A stretch of DNA of 15,305 bases, taken from contig JAAYMP010000096.1 in the NCBI GenBank assembly GCA_012521315.1, positions 1-15,305 on the forward strand. The letters are read 5' to 3'. Below are positions 1 to 6,846 of the stretch, in pieces. How positions within the stretch are numbered: position 1 is the first letter of the stretch; every line of letters begins with the position of its first letter. The translations under genes were made by a program, and so were the position numbers. Source of the stretch: Bacillota bacterium. Its GTDB lineage: Bacteria > Bacillota > UBA4882 > UBA10575. The notes below the pieces were generated by a model. That model was not told the origin of the DNA and made no database searches. It saw only the letters and a list, made by a program, of their open reading frames with translations.

Positions 1-1631
1 AAAACGGCTATTTTGAAGGGGTGATCTTCTATATCCCGGCCGCCGTTTCCATTGGGGTCAACACCCAACCGGGCCAAGGGGGCAAGATCCTTTCCGAACT
101 CGAACTGAGAGAAGATCTGCTCCTCAACGCCGAAGGTTATCTTATCGAAGCAACGCCGGACTCCCGTCCCTGGTCGTTGGACGGGGCCACACTGACGCTG
201 ACCAAGCGTTTTGGCAGCTACGGCCAGAACAGCCTCGCCGGAGGGGTCAGGAAAGAATGGAAAACCGAAGAGGGAGACCGCGGTCGGTTTGAAGCGGAAG
301 AAACCAGCTTCACCATCAAACATGTCTTACGGGAAAGAACCGTCGGCACCAATACCAAATTAGAACTGGTCAACGCCGATATCTTTCTGAACCGGGAAGG
401 CCCCTTCCACTTACAGAAACTATATTTCCTGAGCGACCTGACCCTTGCCGTCACCCCCGACTTCCTTTTCGGGGTCGCGCTGGATACCCTCAACACCTGG
501 CAAGACCAGAGTTACACCGGGCTGGATTTAATCAGTGAGGTCGACACCAAATGGAATGTGCGGGACAATACCCTCCTCATGAGCAATCTCCTCCTGCAGG
601 GGAAGAAAGAGACGCCGCCGGACGACGCTTTCCAGATCAACGAGCTGACCACCGGGCTTTCCCTCTATCAGTTTCTCTCCCCCGAACTGACCCTGTTCGC
701 GGAGGTGAAGCGCACCAGGGAACAGCCCTTTTACGCCGCGGCGCAAGACTACCGTTACACCACCGCCAATCTGGGCTTGTATTACAACACCTTCGACGGC
801 AAATGGCAGGTCAACGGGAACCTGGGGTACCGCTCGCCGGTCAGCACCCGGCAGCAACCCCAATGGTCCTATAGTTTGAGCCTGGGAAGAACCTTTCCTT
901 CGTACTACCTGCTCAAACTGGAACTGCAACGGCTTTACGACGCTTTGTGGGATGAAGTCCCGGAAAACGTGATCCGGCTCTCCCTCAGCCGCGCGCTGGG
1001 GTTTGCGGACGGCGCGTGGAAACCGTTCCGTTATACGGAAGACGACAACGTGGCCAGCATCAGCGGGATTGTTTATCTGGACACCAATGCCAACGGCCGC
1101 TTTGACGAAGGTGATAAACCGCTCTCTGGGATCCGCATCCGGCTCGACGGCACCGCCACCACCAGCAACGAAAAGGGGGAATATTTCTTCGTCAACTTGG
1201 CCCCGGGGATTTACCGGGTGGAGTTTCATCTCCCCTCCTTACCCGCCAACTATACGCCGGTGACCGGACCGCAGTTAATACGCCTGCGGGAACAGGAGAA
1301 CTTCTTCATCGATTTCGCGGTGACCGCCAACGGCTCGGTCAGCGGGAGAGTCTTCATCGACGGCAACGGCAACGGCATCCAGGACGAGGAGGAAAAGCAC
1401 GTCTCCTGGGTGGGCGTTGTTCTGGACGACGGAGCGCAAAAAGTCTTTACCGACGAGAACGGCCGGTTCTACTTCGAAGGTGTCCCGTTGGGCACCCATA
1501 CTCTCGCCCTGGACCCGGAGAGTTTACCTTCCGGTCTGCGCCCGGCCGGCCCGGCCCTCCGGACTTTCACCCTGACGGAAGAGGCCTTGGAGATCAGCGG
1601 GATAACGATTCCTTTGGGTCCCGCCGACTAA
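1..1631 (+). CDS. C-terminal part of an outer-membrane barrel-like protein with two SdrD_B-type domains (5' partial)
   Basis: The frame is open from base 3 to the TAA at 1629-1631, giving 542 residues. The GTG at 21 is only an internal valine, so the true start lies upstream of the window. About the first 340 residues alternate polar and hydrophobic stretches rich in Tyr, Trp and Leu, such as LSLGRTFPSYYLLKLELQRL, as expected of a transmembrane beta-barrel. Two prealbumin-like modules follow, near residues 350-435 and 440-542. Each begins with a SdrD_B-type acidic loop, DTNANGRFDEGD and then DGNGNGIQDEEE, followed by the NEKGEYFF / DENGRFYF strand; these loops bind calcium in the family. There is no LPXTG sorting signal and no terminal Phe. 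It could be an usher-like secretion pore or a surface adhesin; the missing N-terminus prevents a choice. A hairpin terminator follows 100 bases later. Confidence 0.75.
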   Translation, partial: NGYFEGVIFYIPAAVSIGVNTQPGQGGKILSELELREDLLLNAEGYLIEATPDSRPWSLDGATLTLTKRFGSYGQNSLAGGVRKEWKTEEGDRGRFEAEETSFTIKHVLRERTVGTNTKLELVNADIFLNREGPFHLQKLYFLSDLTLAVTPDFLFGVALDTLNTWQDQSYTGLDLISEVDTKWNVRDNTLLMSNLLLQGKKETPPDDAFQINELTTGLSLYQFLSPELTLFAEVKRTREQPFYAAAQDYRYTTANLGLYYNTFDGKWQVNGNLGYRSPVSTRQQPQWSYSLSLGRTFPSYYLLKLELQRLYDALWDEVPENVIRLSLSRALGFADGAWKPFRYTEDDNVASISGIVYLDTNANGRFDEGDKPLSGIRIRLDGTATTSNEKGEYFFVNLAPGIYRVEFHLPSLPANYTPVTGPQLIRLREQENFFIDFAVTANGSVSGRVFIDGNGNGIQDEEEKHVSWVGVVLDDGAQKVFTDENGRFYFEGVPLGTHTLALDPESLPSGLRPAGPALRTFTLTEEALEISGITIPLGPAD

Positions 1632-1633
1632 CG

Positions 1634-1692
1634 GCAAGCCCGGCAAAGCAAAGTCCGCCTTGGACCGGCGCCAAGCCGCAAGCCGGGCAAAG
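1634..1692. repeat. Pair of imperfect 15-base direct repeats
   Basis: GCAAGCCCGGCAAAG at 1634-1648 recurs as GCAAGCCGGGCAAAG at 1678-1692, 14 of 15 bases identical and 44 bases apart. Both lie in the 3' untranslated stretch between the stop codon at 1631 and the hairpin at 1731. No function is assigned; this may be a remnant of a local duplication. Confidence 0.5.
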
Positions 1693-1730
1693 TCATCCCG
1701 GCCACAATTGATGGAACGTATTTTGCACAA

Positions 1731-1765
1731 AAAAGGCAGTGGTTGCCGCGCAACCACTGCCTTTT
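1731..1765. terminator. Bidirectional intrinsic terminator between convergent genes
   Basis: A perfect 16-base-pair stem, AAAAGGCAGTGGTTGC at 1731-1746 pairing with GCAACCACTGCCTTTT at 1750-1765, closes on the 3-base loop CGC. A-runs on the left arm and T-runs on the right arm provide a U-tract in either direction. It sits between the stop at 1631 (+) and the stop at 1788 (-), so it probably ends both transcripts. Confidence 0.85.
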
Positions 1766-1787
1766 GTACTGTGCCGCAACGCCGGCC

Positions 1788-2870
1788 TTAAAAATGGAGG
1801 CCCAAAGCCAAGTTGAGCGAGAAACGGTCCTCCGGCCAAAAGTAATTCCCATAAAGGAACAGGTTGGAGACCCCGACCCCAATTCCCACCGACCCCAGAA
1901 CCTGGTCAAAATCCAAACGGGAAGTCAGGTTGTCGGTGACGCCAAGGTCAAGATAGCCAACCACCATCGGCACCACCCCGTACTCACGCCACGGGAGGTA
2001 ACCGGCCCGGACTTCCAGGTTGTGCACTGCTTTCACATAACCGTCAAACCGGCCGGCTTCCGCCCCGCGGAGACTTCCCCCGAGACCCGGCGTAAAGCCG
2101 GGGTAAGTGCTGAAACCCCCCAGCGTTGTCCGGGCCCGGACCGGAATGTAAGCTCCGCCCAGGCGGTCGTAGATAAAACGCCCGGCCAGATAAATGCCGA
2201 TCTTGTCCCCGGCCCTGATAGGATAAAACCAGAGCCCGGTCCCGTTAAACCGGTAATAATCAGCCCCGGTCGCAGCGTTGAAGAGGCCGCGCGGGGCAAA
2301 CTCACCCGATAATTCGCCATAAAACCCTTGCTTCACCCAGTCATCCCGGCCTGCCTCAACCCGGTTATAAAGAACACCCGTACCGATCGCATTTTGCACC
2401 CCACCGGTCCGGTCCGGTAAGGAAGTGGCAAAAAGCAGGGCGTCCGGCGTCCAGTCGCACAGGTGGTGGTCATAACGGCCATAGTAGACCAGGAACGCTT
2501 CCCAAAGATTCCGGAGGCGGCGCCGGTCGTAAACCAAACCCTGTTTCAAGCCCAGACTCCAAGTGAGGTTGGCGTTTTGGTATAAAGCCCGGTTCTCGCC
2601 GTCGCGCGGCGGCTTGTACGGCGTCCCGTCGGGCTGGCGGTAAAAGCCAAAAGTCTCAAGGCCGCCGCCAACACTGAAAAAGTAGGCCGTATCCACGCCG
2701 GGAAACAGCGGGTAACCCAAACGGCTCCAGACGAGATCAACCCCCCAGATCCGGAGCCCATGCTTAAATTGCCAGGAGGCCTTCTCGGTCAACGCCGTGG
2801 CGGGCAACGCCGACCCTAAAGAAAGAAACCCGCAGAGCAGGAAGATCCACCAGATTTTTTGTTTACGCAT
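1788..2870 (-). CDS. Short Omp85/BamA-like outer-membrane beta-barrel protein without POTRA domains
   Basis: 360 residues. An N-terminal signal peptide (KQK, then IWWIFLLCGFLSLGSALPA) has a plausible cleavage after Ala26. The rest is barrel-like. Around residues 264-289 it carries a pattern like the Omp85 surface-antigen signature: GGSLRGAEAGRF, then NLEVR, resembling the conserved (V/L)RGx loop followed by N-x-E-x-R. It ends ALGLHF, with Phe360 as the outer-membrane insertion signal. Typical BamA or TamA proteins are much longer and have periplasmic POTRA repeats; here the barrel follows the signal peptide after only a short lead. The ATG at 2868-2870 has a strong ribosome site, AGGAGG, at 2878-2883. 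Assignment to the Omp85 superfamily is moderate. Another 14-16 strand porin-type barrel is the alternative. Its role, such as transport or a surface receptor, is unknown. Confidence 0.7.
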   Translation of the reverse strand: MRKQKIWWIFLLCGFLSLGSALPATALTEKASWQFKHGLRIWGVDLVWSRLGYPLFPGVDTAYFFSVGGGLETFGFYRQPDGTPYKPPRDGENRALYQNANLTWSLGLKQGLVYDRRRLRNLWEAFLVYYGRYDHHLCDWTPDALLFATSLPDRTGGVQNAIGTGVLYNRVEAGRDDWVKQGFYGELSGEFAPRGLFNAATGADYYRFNGTGLWFYPIRAGDKIGIYLAGRFIYDRLGGAYIPVRARTTLGGFSTYPGFTPGLGGSLRGAEAGRFDGYVKAVHNLEVRAGYLPWREYGVVPMVVGYLDLGVTDNLTSRLDFDQVLGSVGIGVGVSNLFLYGNYFWPEDRFSLNLALGLHF

Positions 2871-2941
2871 CGCCTTTCCTCCTTTTCGCCACCAACTTCT
2901 AGTCTAACCTAATTTTTCCGCAACATAGATCCATAATGCCA

Positions 2942-3009
2942 GTCTTTGTTATAACTTCCCCCCGGTTAAAAAATATCCTGCCGGCCGAGAATATAAATAT
3001 ATCAAAGAC
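2942..3009. repeat. Separated 12-base inverted repeat in a divergent promoter region
   Basis: GTCTTTGTTATA at 2942-2953 matches the reverse complement of TATATCAAAGAC at 2998-3009 in 11 of 12 positions. The arms are 44 bases apart, inside the 154-base region between the divergent starts at 2870 (-) and 3025 (+). They could be two oppositely oriented half-sites of one regulator serving either gene, or chance in AT-rich DNA. I could not place convincing -35/-10 pairs here for either gene. Confidence 0.4.
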
Positions 3010-3024
3010 AAAGGAGAACCCGTC

Positions 3025-3921
3025 TTGTCGATCACCCTCACCCAACACTTAACGGTCAACGGCCGCCACATTCCCGTGAAAAACCTGGATAAACCCTTCT
3101 GGCCGGAGGAGGGCTACACCAAGGCCGACGTCATGGCCTTCTATATAAAGATCTGGCCTTATCTCGCTCCCCATCTCAAAGACCGCCCGCTCTCCCTGGT
3201 CCGCTACCCGGAAGGAATCAACGGCCCTTTTTTTTACCAGAAAAACTTTCCGGAGGCCCCGCCCTGGGTTGAAACCATCCCGATCCGCGCCAAAGAACGG
3301 GTAACCCATTATGTCATGGCCAATAACCTGGAAACCCTCGTCTGGTCCGTTAATCTGGGCTGTATTGAAGTTCACCCCTGGCTCTCCACCCAGGGGCGCC
3401 TGGATTACCCGTCTTACGTCATCTTTGACCTCGATCCGATGGCCCCGGCCTCCTTCCGCGAGGCCGTCCAGGTAGCTTTCGCCCTCAAAAGCCTCACCGA
3501 CCACCTGGGGCTGGTACTCTTCCCCAAAATCTCCGGGGCCACCGGGCTTCATCTCTATCTTCCGGTTAAACCGGTCTACCGCTACCAGGAGACGGCTACT
3601 TTTGTCCAACGGCTCGGGGAGGCCGTGATCCGGGTCCTCCCGGATCTGGCCACCAACGAACGAAAGGTCTCGGCCCGCGGGGGCAAAGTCTACATCGACC
3701 ATCTCCAGAACCAAAAAGGGAAAACCATTGCTTCCGTGTACAGCCTCCGCCCGTTCGCCGGCGCTCCCGTCTCGGTCCCGGTCACCTGGGAAGAACTCCC
3801 CACCGTCCAACCGGACAGTTTCAACATCACGAACGCCCCCACCCGCCTGGCCGCCACCGGCGACCTGTTTGCCCCCCTCCTCAACCTCCAGCAGGAACTA
3901 CCGGGCCAGTTTTTGCAATAA
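3025..3921 (+). CDS. ligD: Stand-alone LigD-type primase-polymerase (AEP superfamily)
   Basis: 298 residues matching the polymerase module of LigD, which fills gaps and adds ribo- or deoxynucleotides at broken ends in bacterial non-homologous end joining. Visible features are the N-terminal KNLDKPFWPEEGYTK segment, the metal-binding FDLDP motif with Asp135 and Asp137, SGATGLHLYLP at 170-180 (the family usually has SGxxGxH; His176), and the third catalytic acid Asp225 in VYIDHLQNQKGKT with YSLR after it. The length fits the polymerase domain alone: neither the ATP-dependent ligase domain nor the 3'-phosphoesterase domain is present, and no Ku gene is in the window. The start is TTG at 3025 with AAGGAGAA at 3011-3018. 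No other polymerase-module partner is adjacent; its neighbours are outer-membrane proteins. The symbol refers to the module, not to a full LigD. Confidence 0.9.
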   Translation: MSITLTQHLTVNGRHIPVKNLDKPFWPEEGYTKADVMAFYIKIWPYLAPHLKDRPLSLVRYPEGINGPFFYQKNFPEAPPWVETIPIRAKERVTHYVMANNLETLVWSVNLGCIEVHPWLSTQGRLDYPSYVIFDLDPMAPASFREAVQVAFALKSLTDHLGLVLFPKISGATGLHLYLPVKPVYRYQETATFVQRLGEAVIRVLPDLATNERKVSARGGKVYIDHLQNQKGKTIASVYSLRPFAGAPVSVPVTWEELPTVQPDSFNITNAPTRLAATGDLFAPLLNLQQELPGQFLQ

Positions 3922-3938
3922 CCACGATCTATGAAATA

Positions 3939-3968
3939 ACCGCCGTTGGCTCGGTGATCTTCTCCTTT
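3939..3968 (+). terminator. Weak possible terminator after the LigD-type gene
   Basis: ACCGCC at 3939-3944 can pair with GGC (3948-3950) and GGT (3953-3955) around a 2-base bulge and a GTT loop. The T-rich stretch GATCTTCTCCTTTTA follows. The stem is short and bulged, so this is a tentative call. Confidence 0.25.
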
Positions 3969-4045
3969 TATTCGACATTTTTAATCAAATTTCATCTGTT
4001 TTTAAATTAACTGTAATCTTTTCCCTTTAATTTACCGATAAATAT

Positions 4046-4091
4046 CTTACAAAATCCTACATGATCTTACATGACATTACATAAAATTACA
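4046..4091. promoter_or_regulatory. Five tandem hexamers at exact 10-base period, possible response-regulator operator
   Basis: The hexamers CTTACA (4046), CCTACA (4056), CTTACA (4066), ATTACA (4076) and ATTACA (4086) are each separated by 4 bases, so every copy falls on the same face of the helix. The array ends 4 bases before the AAAGGAG ribosome site of the gene at 4111. Direct repeats of TT(A/C/T)A(C/T)A spaced by about 5 bases are the known Bacillus PhoP binding pattern, and these copies match it at 4-5 of 6 positions. A TAAAAT at 4082-4087 could serve as a -10 element inside the array. The repeat is seen directly; the PhoP/PhoB-type reading is inference. Confidence 0.5.
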
Positions 4092-4095
4092 TAAG

Positions 4096-4102
4096 AAAGG
4101 AG
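4096..4102 (+). promoter_or_regulatory. Ribosome binding site deciding the start at 4111
   Basis: AAAGGAG lies 8 bases before the ATG at 4111. The in-frame GTG at 4105 would be only 2 bases away, too close, so the ATG is preferred. Confidence 0.75.
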
Positions 4103-4110
4103 ATGTGACC

Positions 4111-5301
4111 ATGGCAAGGTTTCTTCGTTATTGCCTCATTGCGTTTGCTTTGCTTTTTACCCTCTGGTGCACGGCAGCGCCTGCTTGGGGCTTCACTTAT
4201 GAAAACCCGGCCGAAGCCGCGTTCACAAAAACCCATTTTGAACTTGTCTTTCCCCAAATCTCATTGCAAGGGCATAATAACCTTTTCTCCCTTCGTGATC
4301 TCGATCTAGTTCCGGACAACCCCGACCTGGAAAAGGAACTCCTGGCCCGGCTGGAAGACAAAAACTTTGAAGCCGAGCTTAACGCCAAGCTCAGAACCGG
4401 TCTAACCATCGGCCGTTTTTCCCTGCATTTCACGCCCTTTACCATCGGCTCAGCCCAGATGGACTACGGGATCCCCAAACTCTTGCTGCTGAAGACGGAA
4501 GGAGACAGCGCCAATCACGACCTGGGTGGGTCAAAGCTGCAGGTGCTCACGGGAGCCTCTCTTGATTTTACTTACGGCCACCCGATTACCTTAACCAGCA
4601 ACTCCCAACTGGGCGTCGGGGTGACTTTGCGTTATGTCCAAGGTTATGGTTTGGTCAAGGCAGAAGTGGACAAAGGAATAATCTCCTTCAACAAGGAAGA
4701 AAACCAATTGGATGTGGATGTGTCTTACCGTTATTTGGGAATCGACGACTTTGACAACAATTTCCAGACCTTATTCCAGAATCCTTCCGGGACCGGTCTT
4801 CTGGTTGATCTGGGCGTGGCCTATAACTACGATCGTCTCCGCGCCGGTCTGGTCCTGAAGAATATGGGGGTCATCAAATGGCGAAACCTCCGACAGGGTT
4901 CCTACTCCTGGGTTGAAGCGATTAACGAGGACGAATTCGACATCGACTTTAAAGAAGACCACACCGAGACCCGCCTCTCCGAGTACTCAATGTCTTTACC
5001 CTTGGTCCTCCAGGCACAGGGCTCTTACCGTCTCTGGGGCAACCTCTACTGGCACTTGGGGATGGAGAAGGGTTTTACCGATGATTGGGGCATCTCCAGT
5101 CAACCCTGCTACCAAACGGGCTTCGAATGGAGCCCCCGTTTCCTGCGTTTGGCGGGTAATATCTCCTACCAGGATGGAAACCTTGGTTATGACGGCCTCT
5201 TTGAACTCCGTCTCTTCTTCATCTGGCTCCATCTCCACCTCAGTTGGGAGGACGACGGCAACGGCGTCTATGGTTTGGTCATGACTGCCCTCCATTTCTA
5301 A
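4111..5301 (+). CDS. Predicted outer-membrane beta-barrel protein (PorV/TraF/FadL-like fold, function unknown)
   Basis: 396 residues from the ATG at 4111. A signal peptide covers residues 1-27: RFLRY, then a hydrophobic core, then AAPAWG with likely cleavage before Phe28. Cys20 is not in a lipobox, since it is preceded by Trp. The mature part is made of alternating strands, for example GVGVTLRYVQGYGLVKAEV and LLVDLGVAYNYDRLRAGLVL, the latter followed by KNMG; this latter pattern recalls PorV/TraF/FadL-type barrels. The protein ends MTALHF, with a C-terminal Phe as in barrels recognised by the BAM machinery. The unusual 10-base repeat array directly upstream suggests dedicated control. A strong hairpin follows the stop. 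I cannot name a substrate. A conserved 'DUF5723-like' or conjugal-transfer TraF-like label would be possible but is unverified. Confidence 0.7.
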   Translation: MARFLRYCLIAFALLFTLWCTAAPAWGFTYENPAEAAFTKTHFELVFPQISLQGHNNLFSLRDLDLVPDNPDLEKELLARLEDKNFEAELNAKLRTGLTIGRFSLHFTPFTIGSAQMDYGIPKLLLLKTEGDSANHDLGGSKLQVLTGASLDFTYGHPITLTSNSQLGVGVTLRYVQGYGLVKAEVDKGIISFNKEENQLDVDVSYRYLGIDDFDNNFQTLFQNPSGTGLLVDLGVAYNYDRLRAGLVLKNMGVIKWRNLRQGSYSWVEAINEDEFDIDFKEDHTETRLSEYSMSLPLVLQAQGSYRLWGNLYWHLGMEKGFTDDWGISSQPCYQTGFEWSPRFLRLAGNISYQDGNLGYDGLFELRLFFIWLHLHLSWEDDGNGVYGLVMTALHF

Positions 5302-5337
5302 CCAACCAATGCCGCAAACCGATAAAAACCGTAAAGT

Positions 5338-5367
5338 AAAAGGCTCCCCTCCTGCAGGGAGCCTTTT
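5338..5367. terminator. Bidirectional intrinsic terminator between convergent genes
   Basis: AAAAGGCTCCC at 5338-5348 pairs perfectly with GGGAGCCTTTT at 5357-5367 (11 base pairs, 8-base loop). A fifth T follows at 5368. A and T runs at the stem base allow function in both directions. It lies between stops at 5301 (+) and 5414 (-). Confidence 0.85.
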
Positions 5368-5413
5368 TGGGTGCCATCTTCATTACCCTTGATTTATTGA
5401 CCCGGCCTCCGGT

Positions 5414-6121
5414 CTACTTCATCACCTTCAACCGTCGCCGCCGCCATTTGTTTTTCAGCTTTTCCGCCCAGCCCTTGCCGGGATAGTTGTGAGTCCACGC
5501 CCAGTAGCGGAAGCCGCGGGCAAAGGGCCCTTGGCCGGTGAAGAGAGAGGCAACGGCAATACTGCTGACCGCAGCCAACGCGTAGAAGAGATGATACCGC
5601 AAATAGCTATAAAAAGTCAAGCCGGCATGGATCCAAGCCAGCCACTGGGCCCGGATCGGAATCAACCCCCAAAACAAAAGCTCCCGGTCGGGGTAGAGTT
5701 GGGCCCACACCCAGGTCAGACCGGTCAGGGGCAGCCACAAACCGGTAATTAACCTCCTCACGCCGGAAAACAAGGAGCTCAAAAGGAAAGCAAGGCTGGT
5801 GACCACCGTCGCCAAGCCAAGAAAAAGGCCGTAGGTTTGTCCACCCCAGGTCCGTTCCAGGCTGCCGCCGATAAACCACAACCAAAGAAGGGCAAAAAGG
5901 TCAGCAAAACCCCGCATCACTAAAGGATAGGTCAGTAAAGTCCAAGGCCGCAGCCACCAGACCGCCGGTTGAAAAGCAAAGAAGGAGGAGAGGTTAATCC
6001 GGAGGAAAGACAATAAAGCGTCGCCAACAAACAAGGCAACACTCAACACAATAATCCCTTTGGTCAGCGGAATATATTCACGGTTGAGAAAACGCCGGAA
6101 ATCCTTCACGTACTGGTTCAT
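5414..6121 (-). CDS. Rhomboid-like multi-pass membrane protein, probably not a protease
   Basis: 235 residues with about six hydrophobic segments (near 20-40, 72-86, 96-118, 124-142, 147-168 and 177-195) and a very basic tail, KNKWRRRRLK. RPWTLLTYPL at 58-67 and GGSLERTWG at 85-93 match the rhomboid W-R-x-x-T and glycine-rich/ER patterns of the L1 and TM2-3 region. Where active rhomboids have GxSG at the start of TM4, this protein has GLWLPLTG (127-134). Aligning the glycine, the later Gly, and the closing Ala, Leu and Pro-Asp places Trp129 on the catalytic serine. His177 may correspond to the catalytic histidine. It is therefore best read as a rhomboid-family pseudoprotease or a Derlin-like relative. 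Its ATG shares one base with the stop of the upstream zinc-ribbon gene (TAATG), with GAGGAG just before it, indicating translational coupling. Its partner or substrate is unknown. Confidence 0.7.
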   Translation of the reverse strand: MNQYVKDFRRFLNREYIPLTKGIIVLSVALFVGDALLSFLRINLSSFFAFQPAVWWLRPWTLLTYPLVMRGFADLFALLWLWFIGGSLERTWGGQTYGLFLGLATVVTSLAFLLSSLFSGVRRLITGLWLPLTGLTWVWAQLYPDRELLFWGLIPIRAQWLAWIHAGLTFYSYLRYHLFYALAAVSSIAVASLFTGQGPFARGFRYWAWTHNYPGKGWAEKLKNKWRRRRLKVMK

Positions 6122-6843
6122 TACTCCTCAAACAACCCCCGTCCGCAGTTTTCGCACAACGTCACCCCGGTGCCGCCCTTCTTGACCTGTTCCAACACGG
6201 CAGGCGGAAGAATCATATGGCAAAAGCCGCACGTTTTTCCTTTAATCGGTACGACGACAATCCCCTTTAATGCTTTGGCGGAACGTTGGTAGAACCCTAA
6301 TAAACTTTCGGGCAAAGCCCGTTCCAGGTCCTCCACTTCTTTTTGCAGTTCCGCACAGTTTTTCCGGAGGGAATTAACCCGCCGGGCCACCTCTTCCGCC
6401 GCGGCCGCCAGTTTGCTCTGGAGCGCCCCGGCTTGTTCCTGCGCTTCGGCTAACTCCCGTTCTTTGGTTTCCAGCATATAAAGCTGGTCGAGGAGCTTCT
6501 CCTCCCGCGCCGCTTTAGCCGTTTGGTATTCGGCGATCCGCCTTTGCAACTGTTCCAATTCTTTCGGGGCCGCAATCTTTCCACTGTACAAAGTGGCTTC
6601 CAGGTCACGAAGCTGTACTTCGTAGTCCCGGCATTCCCCTTCCAACTGCCGGTTCTCCGTTTTCAAGCGGGCGCATTCGGTCCGGATTGCGGCCACTGCC
6701 TCCTGCACCGTCTGGACCTGTTTTTCCAAATCGGCAAGGACGCGCTTCCCTTCCCAACCGGCAAGCTCATCCGCACATGCCGCCAGGCGACGCCGGGCTT
6801 CCTGATAACGGTACAATAACAAATAATCCGGCTTGCTGTCCAT
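6121..6843 (-). CDS. C4 zinc-ribbon coiled-coil protein (zf-RING_7 / CT398-like family)
   Basis: 240 residues. Positions about 8-175 form a long charged coiled coil. It contains the family hallmark LYSGKIAAPKELEQLQ near 86-100. A C-terminal zinc ribbon follows, with CGFC at 205-208 and CENC at 230-233, separated by a GGTG-containing loop. The family is widespread and often found beside nif3/yqfO and rpoD in Firmicutes, as here; its molecular role is not established, and a nucleic-acid or protein scaffold has been suggested from the fold. The start ATG is three bases after the stop of the zinc finger gene and lacks a clear Shine-Dalgarno sequence, so it may depend on coupling. Its stop overlaps the start of the rhomboid-like gene by one base. 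Confidence 0.88.
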   Translation of the reverse strand: MDSKPDYLLLYRYQEARRRLAACADELAGWEGKRVLADLEKQVQTVQEAVAAIRTECARLKTENRQLEGECRDYEVQLRDLEATLYSGKIAAPKELEQLQRRIAEYQTAKAAREEKLLDQLYMLETKERELAEAQEQAGALQSKLAAAAEEVARRVNSLRKNCAELQKEVEDLERALPESLLGFYQRSAKALKGIVVVPIKGKTCGFCHMILPPAVLEQVKKGGTGVTLCENCGRGLFEE

Positions 6844-6846
6844 TAT

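Noticed and set aside
528..1229. A 233-codon minus-strand frame under the SdrD_B protein
   Set aside because: The plus-strand frame has clear SdrD_B motifs and is open to the window edge; the minus frame has none.
4046..4091. The 10-base repeats as a CRISPR array
   Set aside because: The repeat unit is far too short, there are no unique spacers, and no cas genes are present.
4105..4110. GTG at 4105 as the start of the barrel gene
   Set aside because: Only 2 bases from the ribosome site; the ATG at 4111 is 8 bases away and gives a normal signal peptide.
4168..4170. Cys20 of the 4111 gene product as a lipoprotein attachment site
   Set aside because: It is preceded by Leu-Trp, which does not fit a lipobox, and a signal peptidase I site lies just after it.
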